This document shows, piece after piece, positions 12,161 through 24,610 of a DNA stretch of 64,000 bases. Positions within the stretch are counted from its first letter, which is position 1. Every line of letters begins with the position of its first letter. Both the position numbers and the translations under genes were made by a program. The notes beneath the pieces are model-generated. The model saw only the letters and a list, made by a program, of their open reading frames with translations, was not told where the DNA came from and made no database searches. Source of the DNA: Glossina fuscipes (lineage: Eukaryota; Arthropoda; Insecta; Diptera; Glossinidae); assembly GCF_014805625.2 (NCBI RefSeq), contig NW_023998415.1, positions 7,905,282 to 7,969,281 of the forward strand, written 5' to 3'.

Positions 12161-13129
12161 ATATATAAATATACCTATACATATACATCAGATAGCAATT
12201 AGTTATTTAAAAGTGACAGAAACATTTTCATTTATATGTAAGTGAAAGACTTCTGGAAAAGCTAAAAAGGGATTAAAAATTGCTAAGTAAAAAATAAAAA
12301 AAAGTAAAAAAAAAAAAACCATAGAAAAGGACAAATAAATAGTTATTGCAACCTGGATGAAAACGGGCGTACAAAAATTTTTAAGCTTATGGCAGTTAAA
12401 TGTTAAGTTAAAAAACAATCCGTTCATGACTTACTTCCAGCAATTGCTGTTGATTTGGAGAAATCTCCTCCGACAACACACGAGAAACGCATCAAGAATA
12501 TGCACTTACTTCAGAAAATTCTGTCAAAAAGTAAAGCGAAGCAAAAGGAATTTTTGAGAAAAATGGAAATATTCTGCTATAGCATGAACTGTGGGTTGCT
12601 TAACATCGTTCAGAGTGAATGAACCAAAATAGATGAATTTTTTTGTGCGAAAGGTGTCGTATGCTTCAACTTAAACGTGGTTCCATATTTCAATTGTTTT
12701 CAACGATTCCAAGCTAACTTTGGCATAACAGATTAAATAGGCTTCAGAGCGAATCATAGGCAGACCTTGCCTAAGAATATGGTTCTCTTGCCAAACATTT
12801 CTGAATAACGTTAAAAGTCGTAGTTTATTCAGAGAAGAAAGCAATTCCTCGTTAAAGGCCTAAATAAATTACTGGGATAACTGAAGTCTTTCAAAGGAAT
12901 ATAACTCCTCGCCGAAACGTCATAACGGAATTGCATCAACGGTCAATTTTTAAGAAAGGCGTGCGCATAATTCCTAGTTTCGAGGTATCATCGCTAGCTT
13001 TACGTTTTTATCGCATGCGACCAGGATTTAAATAAACGAACAACGGAGACGTTGCAGACAAATGAAACTGCAAACCCAAAATTTGAGTTTTGAAAAAACT
13101 TACTTTTTGTTTGTTTTTTTTTTTTTTTA
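11230..13129. other. Non-coding stretch
   Basis: A-rich runs near 11340-11375, alternating purine/pyrimidine CACGCACGCATGCA near 11637 and (AT)n at 12129-12170. I see no gene. Confidence 0.5.
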
Positions 13130-13780
13130 TAAGCAATGAATTGTCTTTAACTATTTTCGTCATAGAACACTAAAAATTACGATTTGTTGATATATATCTA
13201 AAACTGCTTTTTTGAAAAGCTTTGGTCCAAAAAAGTGAATAAATTTGATGCAATTTTTCTAATCAATATTGATCTTGATGAGAAAGTGATACCTTAAAAA
13301 TGATTTTTAATTTTTTTTTAAATGTAGCGTCAAAAGTATATTTTCCGGCAATTTTCGACGAAAAATAATAATAATATAACTTTTTTTTTTCTTTACATAT
13401 AATGACTTTTTCAGAATGGATTTTTATTATAGGAAATAGTGAATAGTGAAATCATTCCTAACCCAAAACACATCAATATATATCAAATTTGATCAAAAAA
13501 TATCAAACAAGTGCAATCGATAGGCTTAACGAAGACAATGGATGCAAAGACAGAGTTATAGATAGGCAGATAACCCCACCTTACATCGATTCATCGTATC
13601 GTAGTGAATCGATTGGTATAATAAAAAACGATGAGTGTATGTTAAGTCCTCCTAAATGTTATGCGCATAAGTTTGCAGAAATTGTAGTGTATATATGATT
13701 TCATCAATCGATATGTCAATCAATTTTTTTTTATTATACACGCACACCCAAATCGAATATACCCTACATCTCATTTCGTC
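13130..13780 (+). repeat. Body and tail of dispersed repeat, copy F (no head)
   Basis: TATTTTCGTCATAGAACACTAAAAATTACG near 13154 parallels a segment below copy B near 24640. Later come GACAGAGTTATAGATAGGCAG and a palindromic ATCGATTC...GAATCGATTGGTATA (about 13585-13620), laid out as in copy C. The end is ATATACCCTACATC near 13757. The relationship is inferred from order and wording, not from an alignment. Confidence 0.4.
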
Positions 13781-14256
13781 AAATTGTCTTATTTTCGAAA
13801 CTTCTGAGAATGAGAAGCAAACTGAGATGATTGAAAATCATCTCACATATAATCATAAATATATATATATATATATATATATTAATCGATGATGCTTATG
13901 TGTTTGCAAATCGATCGAGAAAAATGTTTCTTTTTCTATTTTCATACTCCAATGTTGTTTTTGGTTGTTAAGAAGGTTTGTGTTGCAGCGATATAGAAGG
14001 CATCACGATTATTGCCCCTAAGTCGAATGTTATTATTCTCATTCTTGTATTCAGCGCTTTAACACATGACGGCGATAATGATAGTTTTCTTATTCGTTCT
14101 GTGCTTCCTTTCGAATTTTACTTTAGCCAATTTTTTTGCGAATCTTTGAAATATTTATTCTTAGCATTGCATTGCAAATGTTTTTTATTGATTTCGTGAA
14201 AATTCCTTTTGTTTCCTTTTTAAAGACAAATTTATGATGAAAACTCATAAACAAGT

Positions 14257-14296
14257 AGCTGCTGCTACGGCTGCTGCTGCTGCTGCTGCTGCTGCT
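14257..14296. repeat. (CTG)n trinucleotide array
   Basis: About twelve CTG/GCT units with one ACG interruption; no surrounding open frame supports a coding poly-Ala or poly-Leu tract. Confidence 0.85.
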
Positions 14297-15574
14297 CGAA
14301 TGTATGAAAAAACAATTTTTGTGACACTGGCAATAAACTACCAGTAGTTATACAATAATCACCGCATACTTGGGTTGACAATGATTATGCTGATGATGAT
14401 TATGCCACAGACAAGGCCAAAAATACGCATACATGCACAAGATGAGGGAAAAACAAATATAACAAAAAAAAATACGAAAAAATAAAAAATAAATAAATAA
14501 ATAAATCTAAGCACAGCTTTTGTTTAAAAAAAAATAAAAATAAATAAAAAAAAAAATAAGAAAGAAAAGCGAGCAAAAATAAGAAGTAACAATGATGCTA
14601 CTGTTGCTGCTGCTATTGCTGCTGCTGTTGATGCTTTTGTTTGATATTGATGACATCGCCATTGCTAAGACATTTAACAAGCGATCAACTTGAATGGCGA
14701 CATGTGGTTAGGTTGTGTTTTGTTACTTTTTTTGTATTTCATTTTATTTTATTTTATTTATTTTTTTTTTTTCAATTCGATTTGCAGTACGTTTCATATG
14801 TTCGCTGGCACAAGAATGTTGCATGCTCTGATAGTTGTTGGCTGCTTCTACCATCTTGCAAGCGCACAATACATGCACTCCACTTCTCGTGCGATGTGTA
14901 TATAGCACGCTTTCGTTCAACATTTTAAAGTTATTCACGGGATAGAAGTGAACATTGGCTCTACTGTCGATCGATCGTTCGTTCTTTTTGTTTATTTATT
15001 TATTTATTTTCTTTTTTTTTTTTTTTTGTTTTATTTTGTTTTGTTTTTATTGGTTAAAAAGAAAACTTTTTCTGTTTTTCCTACTGTTTCTTGTTGTGCA
15101 GACATGTAAGAATTACAAGTTCAATACCACGCTGACGACAATTGCCAATTGCCACCACAACATATTCTATGCGCACACATGCACATGCACATACGTAAAC
15201 CGGCGGTAAAAGCCGCTTGCATTTCGTTAAAAAAAAACCCTGTATTGCACACACATTTCCAATTGCCTCTAACTTGAACTCTTAGTTAATTTTAAATAAT
15301 GTTGTTGCTGTTATTGTTGCCGTGTATTGTGCTTCACCCAGCATGTGGTGCCAGAAAAGACTTCTCCACGTAAAGACACCAAGTTCCAAGAAGAATCATC
15401 AGCGCATTCTAGCCGCATACGTTCACCATGTCGTCACCGTCATCTCTTACCATCATCGTAGTCATTCTCGTAGTCATCATCATCGGAACCATCAGCATCT
15501 GCATCATCTCTATCACCAACTGTTGCTACCGCTTCAAATTTTATTGCTTCTTTATACTATTGCAGCATATATAC

Positions 15575-15605
<31 letters not shown>

Positions 15606-15634
15606 TGCATGTATGCATGCATGCATGCATGCAT
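15575..15634. repeat. (CAGA)n then (ATGC)n
   Basis: About seven CAGA units run directly into about six ATGC units, a compound tetranucleotide microsatellite. Confidence 0.9.
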
Positions 15635-15990
15635 TGTATTAATACTTTGTAGATAGTTTTGTGCTTTTCTTTTTTCCTTTTTACTTTTCTTCGTTTCTTC
15701 TTCTTTCTCTTTTTTCAAGTTTATTTTATTGTCGGTATCACCACATTAAGGGTCTCAGAGGGCTTCTTCAAGTACGCGTAGCTATGTATGTCAGATTGTT
15801 TCGTTGTTTGTTTGTTTGCTTGTTTGTTAGTTTAGTGATAGTTTCGCAATGGTTGATTATGTTTCCAGCAACAAAAACAAAAACAAAGTAACAAACAGCG
15901 CAATTGCAAGAATAGTAGTAGCGTGTTCAGTGTTACAGACGCTTCTGTGTGACAATTGTTTTCAGACTCCTTTGGTTGAGCGAACTTGTT

Positions 15991-15992
15991 GG

Positions 15993-16023
<31 letters not shown>

Positions 16024-16082
16024 TTGTTTGTTTGTTTGTTTGTTTGTTTGTTTGTTTGTTTGTTTGTATATATATATATATG
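15991..16082. repeat. (TG)n-(TGTT)n-(TA)n compound microsatellite
   Basis: TG dinucleotides pass into eleven or so TTTG units and then TA dinucleotides. They explain the KQTNKQTN-like translations on the other strand. Confidence 0.9.
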
Positions 16083-16203
16083 TATAAGCGTGTGAAGTGT
16101 GGTAGCACAATATTTAAATGGTAAATTGCATGCAATAACAATGTCATGATTTTCCACTCGTTTAACAATGATTAAAATTTAGTTGAAAAAAAAATAAATA
16201 AAT

Positions 16204-16275
16204 AATGATGATGACGATAGAGATGATGATGATGATGATGATGATGACGGTGACGACAATGATGATGACGATATG
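16204..16275. repeat. (GAT)n array
   Basis: Imperfect GAT/GAC trinucleotides, mirrored on the other strand as a serine-rich frame that I do not accept as coding. Confidence 0.85.
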
Positions 16276-16869
16276 ATGATAGTTTGCTTGCTGTACTCGC
16301 GTAATACATGAAGACGAACATATATCATTTCGGTATTGATAACAAGGAATAGCTTTAGCTCAAACCATTCAAACAGCATTAGGAGCATTTTGAATACAAC
16401 GAATGACTCTCGCTCTAATGTAGAAAATAAGAATGTACAATTTTGTTGACAACATTTTCATACGAATGGGTTTGGCACGTTTCATGAGCCCGTTTCATTT
16501 CGAATTCTCTATGAAGAACTTTAATATGTGGAAATACTAAGAGCAGTGAAATTAATGCATTACGCTGATGGTGTCGCTAATGATAGTATCACATGTGTCG
16601 ACACATCTTATAAAGATCATCGCAAACGATAATTTGCATATGTAGGTGATTACATAAATCGAAATACGAGCAGCAACAAGGCGTTGCCAAGTCTAGAAAA
16701 TTCAAGTCAATCATTACTTAATTAAATTGTGGAAAAACTTATAACTGAGAATCTGAGATTGGAGATTAAATTACCAATTACTGAAAATATTAAAAAGGCC
16801 ATTGGACAAAGCTTTGTTGGCGAAATTATGCCAAATTTTTATTTAGCGTAATTTACTTTAATTTTACCT

Positions 16870-17380
16870 AGGGTTCGCATGACCAAATATTCACTGAACT
16901 CATGCGAAAAGCCCTGACCATATCACACAAACCGGTGCCAGAAGAAACGAATGCAAATGAATTCACAAAAAACGATTCTAGAGCCATTCTCCAGGAAGAA
17001 GAAGTTCAAATTGAACAACATCTACTAACACGATCGTGTACTTGACTCGTGTACTTGACTATGCAAATGAAGATGAAACACCCAGGTGTTTCAATATTGG
17101 GCAAAAGCTAACCTGAAATTTTCATTAAAAACAGTTAACCGAGAAAACGACCAGAATACTCTTTGCCCGTCAGCATGAAGTATAAGCTGAAAAATGATTT
17201 AAAGGTCTCATATATCACCATAATTGCCCGTAGACTAACCTATGCGGCTCTGACCAAGTGGCCTATTGTAAAGGGAAAAACAACGACGGTGACAGTAAAC
17301 AAAGCCCAGTGACTCGCTCGCATTGGCATGACTGACGCGATGAGATCTCGCGAAGCGTAAAGAATGAACAGTGGGGCCGT
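16870..17380 (+). mobile_element. Decayed R1/LOA-type LINE, RT C-terminal part
   Basis: Plus-strand frames match the end of the reverse-transcriptase region in R1/LOA-type LINEs. ELMRKALTISHK appears near 16900. LT.NFH then TEKTTRILFARQH follows near 17110-17180. RLTYAALTKWPIVKGKTTT and ARIGMTDAMRS come at about 17230-17345. The order and spacing are those of the post-catalytic region of such elements. Several frame changes and stops are present, so it is not functional. It could be kin of the element at 2.9-5.4 kb, but the two share no overlapping segment to compare. The catalytic residues themselves are not included. Confidence 0.6.
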
Positions 17381-17437
17381 AAACTGTCCTCAAGCATATC
17401 TATTTTCTTTTTTTTCTTTAATACGATTTAGAAGACT

Positions 17438-17466
17438 TCCCCGTCCCCGTCCCCGTCCCCGTCCCC
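17438..17466. repeat. (CCCCGT)n hexanucleotide array
   Basis: Five units of CCCCGT, notably G+C-rich in an AT-rich setting. On the minus strand it gives an artificial Gly-Arg run. Confidence 0.85.
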
Positions 17467-18709
17467 TCTTCATGTCACACGGTGACGGTCTGAAAGCAAA
17501 GCTAAGTAAAGAAGCAGAAAAGTGATGGCGGCAACTTATTTGGCATTTGTTCAAGCGGTAAAGGTTATGTGTGAATCCGCGAATCAACCACTGACTCATG
17601 CGGCTGCTTGCAATCAAGAAAAGCATTTTTTCCCTTGTTTACGTATTCTGTTATTTGTACGAACATAATATCTTTACGCTCGTACTTGATACGTCCTCTT
17701 CTTTGACTGTAACCTTTTTTTTTTTTTTTGGTGCTATCATTATTCGCTGATTTCTTCCCTAATCTCTTTGTTCGTTTACCGAGAATTTATCTGAAGTTCT
17801 CTGGGCCGGGCCCAGAATACGAATAAAAACAAGATATTTAACATGTGTACAGAATGTAGTGGATTTCGATGATTCGACTCAAGATGAATACGAATTTCTT
17901 AATTGTTTATTTGGTTTATTGCTTTTCGTGTAGTCTGTCAGAAATGATGTAAAATCAAATTAACACCTCTGCTCAGCCAGCATTATATTATAAACTACAG
18001 CCGCATTTCGTACACATATAACAGGCTTTTCCTTTTCAATCATTTACGACGCTTTGTCTGAAAGTGATTCCTTTAACTACATTTTATATGAAAATAATAA
18101 TAAAAAAAAAAAAAAACGAAAAAAGAAGAAAGAGAAAAAAGTCGGTTTTTTCATACCTTCAAGACAATAATGTTAAAAAGTTATGAACGCATTGCATCGC
18201 AAAGCCTTAAAAGGGAAACAAAAGTTACTGACAGAGGGCGTTACTACGCATAATTATGTATGGTGGGGCTATTAACTAAAGAAAAAGTGCTTATGAATAT
18301 GTGTGCATGAGACGTTTTGTTTTTCTCTTTATTTATTTTTTTTCTTTTCTCAACTTTTCGGTTATAATAATCACATCAAACAAGTTACAAATGCCGCAAA
18401 GTTTATATGCACAGCGAGAGTCGCCGTCATCAACATGAGCGTCTAACACAATTAGAAGTTTAACAAGAAACCAATGGTATGAAGTTAAAACGAAACCACC
18501 TTAAACAAGAGACATGCACAGAAATCTTACTTTTTTGTTAATTACGGATGTATTACCCTATTTGGTACCGCTACTATGCCGCACATTTAAAAAACCTTTA
18601 AAACGAAACAATTAGATCACCAGAAAAGCATATACAACTTTTATACATCCTGTTCGATCTCTCCTCCCGTTTCCATTTATAATCTCTCGTAGGCATTGTA
18701 GGTTCGTGT

Positions 18710-18745
<36 letters not shown>

Positions 18746-18874
18746 ATATACAGGGAGCGTAAATGGTGTACATCACCAGCAGCAACACCAAGCAAATATA
18801 TATATTTTTACATGACTTACCCTTTTACCTCTCCAGGTCAGATCGCTCGTCTGCGTTGTTCTTATTATTAATTT

Positions 18875-18912
<38 letters not shown>

Positions 18913-18929
18913 TAATCACCTTAACCACT
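17467..18929. other. Non-coding, with A29 and T34 homopolymers
   Basis: No gene seen. A run of about 29 As at 18715-18743 and about 34 Ts at 18876-18909 stand 130 bp apart in opposite sense. The T run ends just before the LINE remnant that follows. Confidence 0.5.
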
Positions 18930-20300
18930 AAAGTGATTGCAGATACCTTCAGTTCAGATAAAATCCTCACTGCTTATTCAATCCTAAATATCTTTGCAAG
19001 TCTGTTAACTGCAAAAGAAAAATTTCCATATATCCCTTACAGGTTTCTTTCCATGGCTCCTAGTCTTCTAGCGATATTGAAATCTCAAATCTCTTCGCTG
19101 AATACTTCCGAGGAAACTTTTCAACGTCTGATTCCGATTGAACTATTAATTATCCATATCAGATCAGAAACATGATTTCAATTCCTAACTTGATCATTTC
19201 TGAAAATTACATATCACTTGTTTTGAGATCTCTATAATATATAATTATGCACCTGGGCCTGACGGCATTCCATCATGTACTCTCAAATCATGCCCTGACG
19301 AAATATTCGTTAACCGAGTGTTCTCCGTCTGTGTTGGAAGAGTAGCTTCCTTATTCCATTTCAAAAATGCATCGCCAAGTTAAGTGTCTTACCTAAATTG
19401 TCTATTTGAATGAATTGTTGAATTTTCAAGGCTTTTTCTAGTGGCTCTCGCACGGATGCCGTATGTACTAACTTAAGCAAAGCGTTTGACTTAGTTAACC
19501 ACAACTTATTGATCTTCAAACACCAGACCCCTCTGGCTTGCTTTCGTACTTAAAGCTGGAATAGTGTTTAACTTCATCACCTAGCACACAAGGCACCCAC
19601 GTAGGGTCCGTTTTATTTATTCTATACATTAACGATCGCTCCCCTCGATGATTAAATCCAGGGAGATGATGATGTTGCGATTGACTGTTTTCTTCCTGAA
19701 TTGAACACTCAACATATCATCGGTTCACAAACGTTGGAAAATCTAGATTCGTGTACCGACATAAAATTTCTATTCCACCAGAGATTCTATTCTAATTTGC
19801 ACATTGAGTTCGCTTTAAGTAAAGCTTAATGCGCGCTAAGCTTAATTACAAAAGGGTCCAACGAACTCAATGATCCTTATATTACAAAAAGGCTATACAT
19901 GAGTGAATAGTCAGAGTCAATACTTGAGGTTGTCTCGGTTATGGTGGTATTATGCAGATTCAATTGAACCCATTCAAAAGCAATTCTTGCTGTTTAACCT
20001 GTTGGCTCCTAATGAAAATAGATTGCTTCTGCTAGCGGTTCTGCTAGGGCTTCAATCGCAACTCGGATCTGCACCGCCTGTGGATGTTCGTCTGTGCTAG
20101 ATGTCTGCATGCTTTTTTTCTTTTTTTTTTTTAATTTTATTCTTCTCTTTTTTTCTCTCTTTACTTCTCTTTATATACTTTCTATAAGCTTTTAATAACA
20201 ATTAGTATAAGGTTGACTTCCAACAGGTCAATTGAATTGGAGTGAGTTGATTTCTTTTAACTGAGTTACATGTGTAAATTAATAAACAGAATAAATATAT
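18930..20300 (+). mobile_element. Decayed jockey-clade LINE
   Basis: Frames on the plus strand follow the reverse transcriptase of jockey-clade LINEs in order. APGPDGIPSCTLKSC starts at 19249; LSKAFDLVNHNLL is near 19470. VLFILYINDR near 19610 is followed by DDVAID near 19670, where the catalytic Asp pair sits. ALSKA, then GSNELNDPYITKRLYMS, comes near 19800-19905, and YYADSIEPIQKQFLLF near 19940-20000. Coding ends about 20100 and a 3' UTR runs to about 20300 (TACTTCTCTTTATATACTT and ending AATAAATATATC). Stops and frame shifts show it is dead. The 5' limit is approximate. Confidence 0.8.
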
Positions 20301-21942
20301 CAAGGAAAACGTATGCTATTCATGTTGGATCAGCTTCACTTGTGGAATGGACTCAAGAAATCTTGAAATAACAAACGAACTTTTAACGAACTATTTAAAA
20401 AGAAATTTGGCGTAAGTATAACATAACAAGCAACAGAGCATAGCTTTTAATACGTAAACTAACTATTTAGCTGAGCTTGATGAATTGTTGATTGTTGTTA
20501 AGGTGCCATGTAATAATATTTTCTTACAGAGCACGCACTTTTTAAAGTGCGGATAACATTTAATGGCGCCTTCATTCATTTCTGATAACATAAATGATAT
20601 TTTTTTCGCGCGTTCCGTTTTGATTCATATTTTATTACGAACTTATTATTGAATATATATATATTGACATAAGAAACCTTCCCGATTTATATAGCGGTAA
20701 TCGGAGAAGAAGAAAGATAGACGTCTAAGTCAGGTTTTTACTTCGAGATTAAGAAATAACAATTCGTCCCTACTCTTTAGCTTTTCAGTTAACTCAGTTC
20801 ACTCTCCGCTAAGGACAAAATTTCTTTAATTAAACTTTACTTGGAACTGGAACGCTGATCGTATCAGTGTATTTGGAAAGATATTAATTTTGTTGCGAAA
20901 ATTGCATTAGGGACAGCCTGTAAATGTTCATGGTGACTAAATCGGTGAATGAGCATCGAAATAATCCATAGAAACGCATTATCTTCTCACATCTATTCCT
21001 TTCACCGTCACTTTATTTGACTCTTTTTCCTTTTCCTTTTTGCTAATTTATGCTTGAAGTAATAAATCACTCATTTAAATGCGATAGTATTTGTTTTTTT
21101 TTTTTTTTTTTTTTCTGTTTTCTTGAATTATCATATACACAGCCAGGCACATATGAGTAGCACATACTTCGCAATAACATAAAGACGAAGAAGAGAGATT
21201 TCTTTATAAACGTATCAAAAATTTACTTTTAATTTTAAAATACAATTTAAACTATACGCAAAAACCTGCAAGTCCTTTACTTAGGTCATATGACAAAAAT
21301 GATCCCATAGATATGTAAATTCGTCCGACAATAAAATCTTGAGATAAATTTTGCTAATATTTAATTTATTGCTAAGAAAGTAAAAGTGTCGGCAAAAGTA
21401 TTGCAGACTATTATCCCACCCTTACCCAGTCATATATTTTGTGTGTAGCCATAAAATAAAAAAAAAAACTTCATTTTGACTGTTTTGTAGCTTCAGGTCT
21501 TGTCTCTTCCCCAAATCAAATAAGTATTAACAAGATTGCGCATATTTCTCATTTATATATATATACGCTATGTTGATTTAATTCAATCCCGCAACCATTG
21601 CCTATAATTCAATGTCCATAACTAAAAGCTCCATACTTCTTAGAATATCGCATAACATTTGGCGGGAAGTGTATTGTGGAGTGTATATTTTCTTTTCCTC
21701 TCTAGATTCTAGCAGCCGGCGGCTCTAGCAGAGTTTTCTTTAGAAATGCTTAGTCTTAGATTGTCTTTGAATCGATTTGCTTGGTCCGTCCACCCATTCA
21801 TTATTTATTTATTTTTTTGATTAATGCAAGTAAGCTATGCTGGGCATGCTCCTGTGTCAAAACTTTGATCGGAGAAAAATGCAAACTCAATACATATGCA
21901 TTTTATATTGTACTACCGAAATTTAGATTCCCTATGGCTTTG
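20301..21942. other. Non-coding stretch
   Basis: AT-rich sequence with a T21 run at 21094-21114. No exon or element recognised. Confidence 0.5.
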
Positions 21943-21953
21943 ACATACACATA

Positions 21954-22152
21954 TTATTATTATTATTATTATTATTATAAATTTAGCCAGAGAATAAATT
22001 TTAAGACTAAAGCCTTCTAAGGCTTGCAGATGCACTAGCATCTAAGGCTTTCGGCTTTTATTAAAAACTCTACCGCACTTGAGATTTGAACCCACGACCA
22101 TTGAGAGTTGCTAGTCGAGACTCTTGCCTACTCGGCCACTCAGGCGGATGAC
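21954..22152 (-). mobile_element. SINE copy 2
   Basis: Same family as copy 1, same orientation. The head preserves a canonical A box TGGCCGAGTAGG and a GACTAG anticodon-stem-like segment, both close to tRNA-Ser; the B box is GGGTTCAAATC. The tail is (TAA)n on the minus strand. A perfect 11-bp target duplication ACATACACATA lies at 21943-21953 and 22153-22163. Confidence 0.88.
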
Positions 22153-22163
22153 ACATACACATA

Positions 22164-24550
22164 ACCACATGAGATTACATGAGATGAGGATTACATTTGC
22201 AGTGCAGTAAAGGCAAGAAAATCGAAAAGAAAGACGAAAGTTCTCTCGCTTCTAAGAAATATAAAAACATTTGTTTGCAGCTGGATGTGCTATGCATCAG
22301 TTACGCTTGCTTTGACTGTTAACTTTTCTGTGTGTGTGTGTGCCGTTGCATATTTATGCTCCTTAATTCCTACATTTTTCATTCTTCCCTTTTCTTACTC
22401 GATTGTGCTACCGCCAATATGTTTTTATATAAACGTATTGACAAAAACAAAAACAAAACCAAAAAAAAACAAAAAAAGATGATTCCAATGTAACTTTTGA
22501 AGTCTGCCCAAGAGTTTTCCTTTTAATGACTATTGCCGTGCAAAGTCACATAAAAACATATATGATTGTGTATGACAACTGCACTTGCAAGAAAATACAT
22601 TGCCGATGATAATAGCAGCCACAGTGATATTACCGCTTGTGTGCTGTTGTTGTTGATGCTGATGCTGATGCTGATGATGATGATGATGATAATGATGATG
22701 ATAATGATGATGGTGATGATGGGGACCGAACAATTTTCGAAAGTTAAGGTTAAGAAAATGTTCTTTAATGTATTAAAAAAAAAAAAAACAAAAAAAAAAA
22801 CAAAAAAAAAAGGATAAAAAAAAGAAACGAAAAAAATTTATTGTGACTTTTAATTGCATATAAATGCATGGGAAGACTTTAATTGATTTCAAGAAAAACA
22901 AAAAACTAAGTGTAAACTTTCACAAAACCCAAAACCGACATACATATATATATATAAAATGTATATAAATACATAAGCGTATTATCATAAATTCGAACGA
23001 CACAATAAAGGTGTTTTTGCTTTTATTTTTTTGCCATACGCTGGAAAAATGTGGAACATACATGAGTTTTCCTAATAACCATGATTACTGAGTATTATCT
23101 CATTGCCATTAAAAGCCGAGGCGAAGGTAAGCACATACATGCGCTTATGATCGCGCGTACATTAAATTAAATTGAATTCGCATTAGCAGGCAAATGTTTG
23201 CTTTTATTTTATCGTTCGCTTAAAAGAGCTCTTTATCTCATTAATAATTATCTTTTTTTTTCGATTTATTCATTTTTTGTAATTAAACATTTTTTTTTTT
23301 TAAAGGCGCAGTGCAATGAATATTTTATATAAGCGAATGCTCGCCATAATATTAATAAATTTTTATAGTCTTCTTGATAAACACACAGAAATTGTTATGA
23401 AAAACGAAATATAAATAAGTTTATGATTAAACTAAATGACTACTAAGCGTATAAGGGGTCGCGGGGGCGCCGGATTGGGGGCTAGATGCTAATTAATAAT
23501 TTTTTTGCAAAACGTATAAAAATTCTATATCTATTTGATGAAAAATTGAGAGAAATGGGGAGAAATTTTCCGTTTTGCCGACCTTAAGAAATCTTGAAAA
23601 ATGGAGGGCGTGTCATCGAGGCCAATAGCAATCATTTTCAATCATGTTCAGGTCTTTGGCATTTAAGGAACGCCGAAAGAAAAGCGCATGGATATAGATC
23701 GATCGATCCATTCAATTGAGGTTATGTTGTCTCTTTCGCTTTTTGCATATAGGAAAAAAAGGACGTATTCAAAACTAGTTTCCCCTTTAAAGCTGCCTCT
23801 TGCTGCATTTTTGGATAAGCTCAATGAGTCCACTTTTTGACGGTAGTATTAAAAATTCTTGATAAAGGAGTTTTTACGCGACGCGTATGCCAGAAATTTT
23901 AATAAATATCTAAGTATCGTCAGTGAGTAGACGTGACTACAAAAGTGAAAGTCTATATACTTCTATTTATATTCATTTTGTTGATTTGTTCTGTGTGAAG
24001 TTTAACAGTATGGTAATTGACTATTTTTGCAGCGAGCCGTTAATTGCCCTTAAGGGATGAATATACGGTATTCGGGCAATAAATGTTTGATAAAAATATT
24101 TTGAAGCTCTTGGTTACTTACGAACAGATCATATTCACCGTTGAATTTGATTTGTGGACCTAGAAGCAAATATACCAATTTTTAACTTGCAATAGCGACC
24201 TTTAAAATGCGGAGAGCATAGGAATGCTGCGATGGTGATCGGCTACGTCACTTTAAAAAGTTACGATAATTACTAATAAATACTAATAAAGTTTTCTTTT
24301 AAAGCCTCTGTCGGCTTTCTTGGCATTTGAAAGTTCGCGTTACCCAATCCTGCATTCGTAGGTATAACAAGCCTTGCTAGACTTCCTCTCAAGGTTTTCG
24401 TTTTTCCTTTTTATAAGGAAAACTTAATTTTGGAATACTTCAAACTGAAGTGACGCAGCGACCTAAAGGGGGAGTCTTTTGTCTTGACGAAATCGGATAA
24501 AGCTAAAAACCAAAGAAATTTTCTCATTTCCGTATAACTAATATATGGTT
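22164..24550. other. Non-coding stretch
   Basis: Contains (GAT)n at 22652-22722 and A-rich sequence 22770-22830. The rest is AT-rich with no convincing exon. Confidence 0.5.
22652..22722. repeat. (GCTGAT)/(GAT)n array
   Basis: GTTGTT, GCTGAT and GAT units. It explains the poly-Met and poly-His translations on the two strands. Confidence 0.9.
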
Positions 24551-24610
24551 AAAAGAAGTAAGAACATTAAAGTCGATCAAGGCCGACCATCGCTCACCCT
24601 ATACCAATTC
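24551..24610 (+). repeat. Hairpin-head dispersed repeat, copy B
   Basis: GAAGTAAGAACATTAAA, then hairpin GTCG/CGAC (24572-24575 with 24584-24587), then CATCGCTCACCCTATACC. The layout is that of copies A, C and E. A diverged body may continue to about 25260, where TCCTATACCCTA occurs. Confidence 0.65.

Larger units (their letters stand above)
13781..16869. other. Microsatellite-rich non-coding stretch
   Basis: No supported gene. It contains (AT)n 13860-13882, (CTG)n 14257-14296, A-rich and T-rich tracts at 14460-14560 and 14740-15040, (CAGA)n plus (ATGC)n 15575-15634, the (TG)n/(TGTT)n compound 15991-16082 and (GAT)n 16204-16275. Open frames here are translations of these repeats. Confidence 0.6.

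Noticed and set aside
15428..15652. ORF resembling a transmembrane segment (TIIVVILVVIIIGTISI)
   Set aside because: The hydrophobic run comes from ATC/GTC-rich simple sequence and the frame runs directly into (CAGA)n and (ATGC)n repeats.
15832..16168. Overlapping frames rich in KQTN, HTHT and CVCV
   Set aside because: Translations of the (TG)n/(TGTT)n microsatellite in several frames and both strands.
17390..17626. Gly-Arg-rich minus-strand ORF (RGRGRGRG)
   Set aside because: The RG run is the (CCCCGT)n array; flanking residues show no domain.
22530..22817. Poly-His and poly-Met frames
   Set aside because: Both arise from the (GAT)n array at 22652-22722 and adjoining A-rich sequence.
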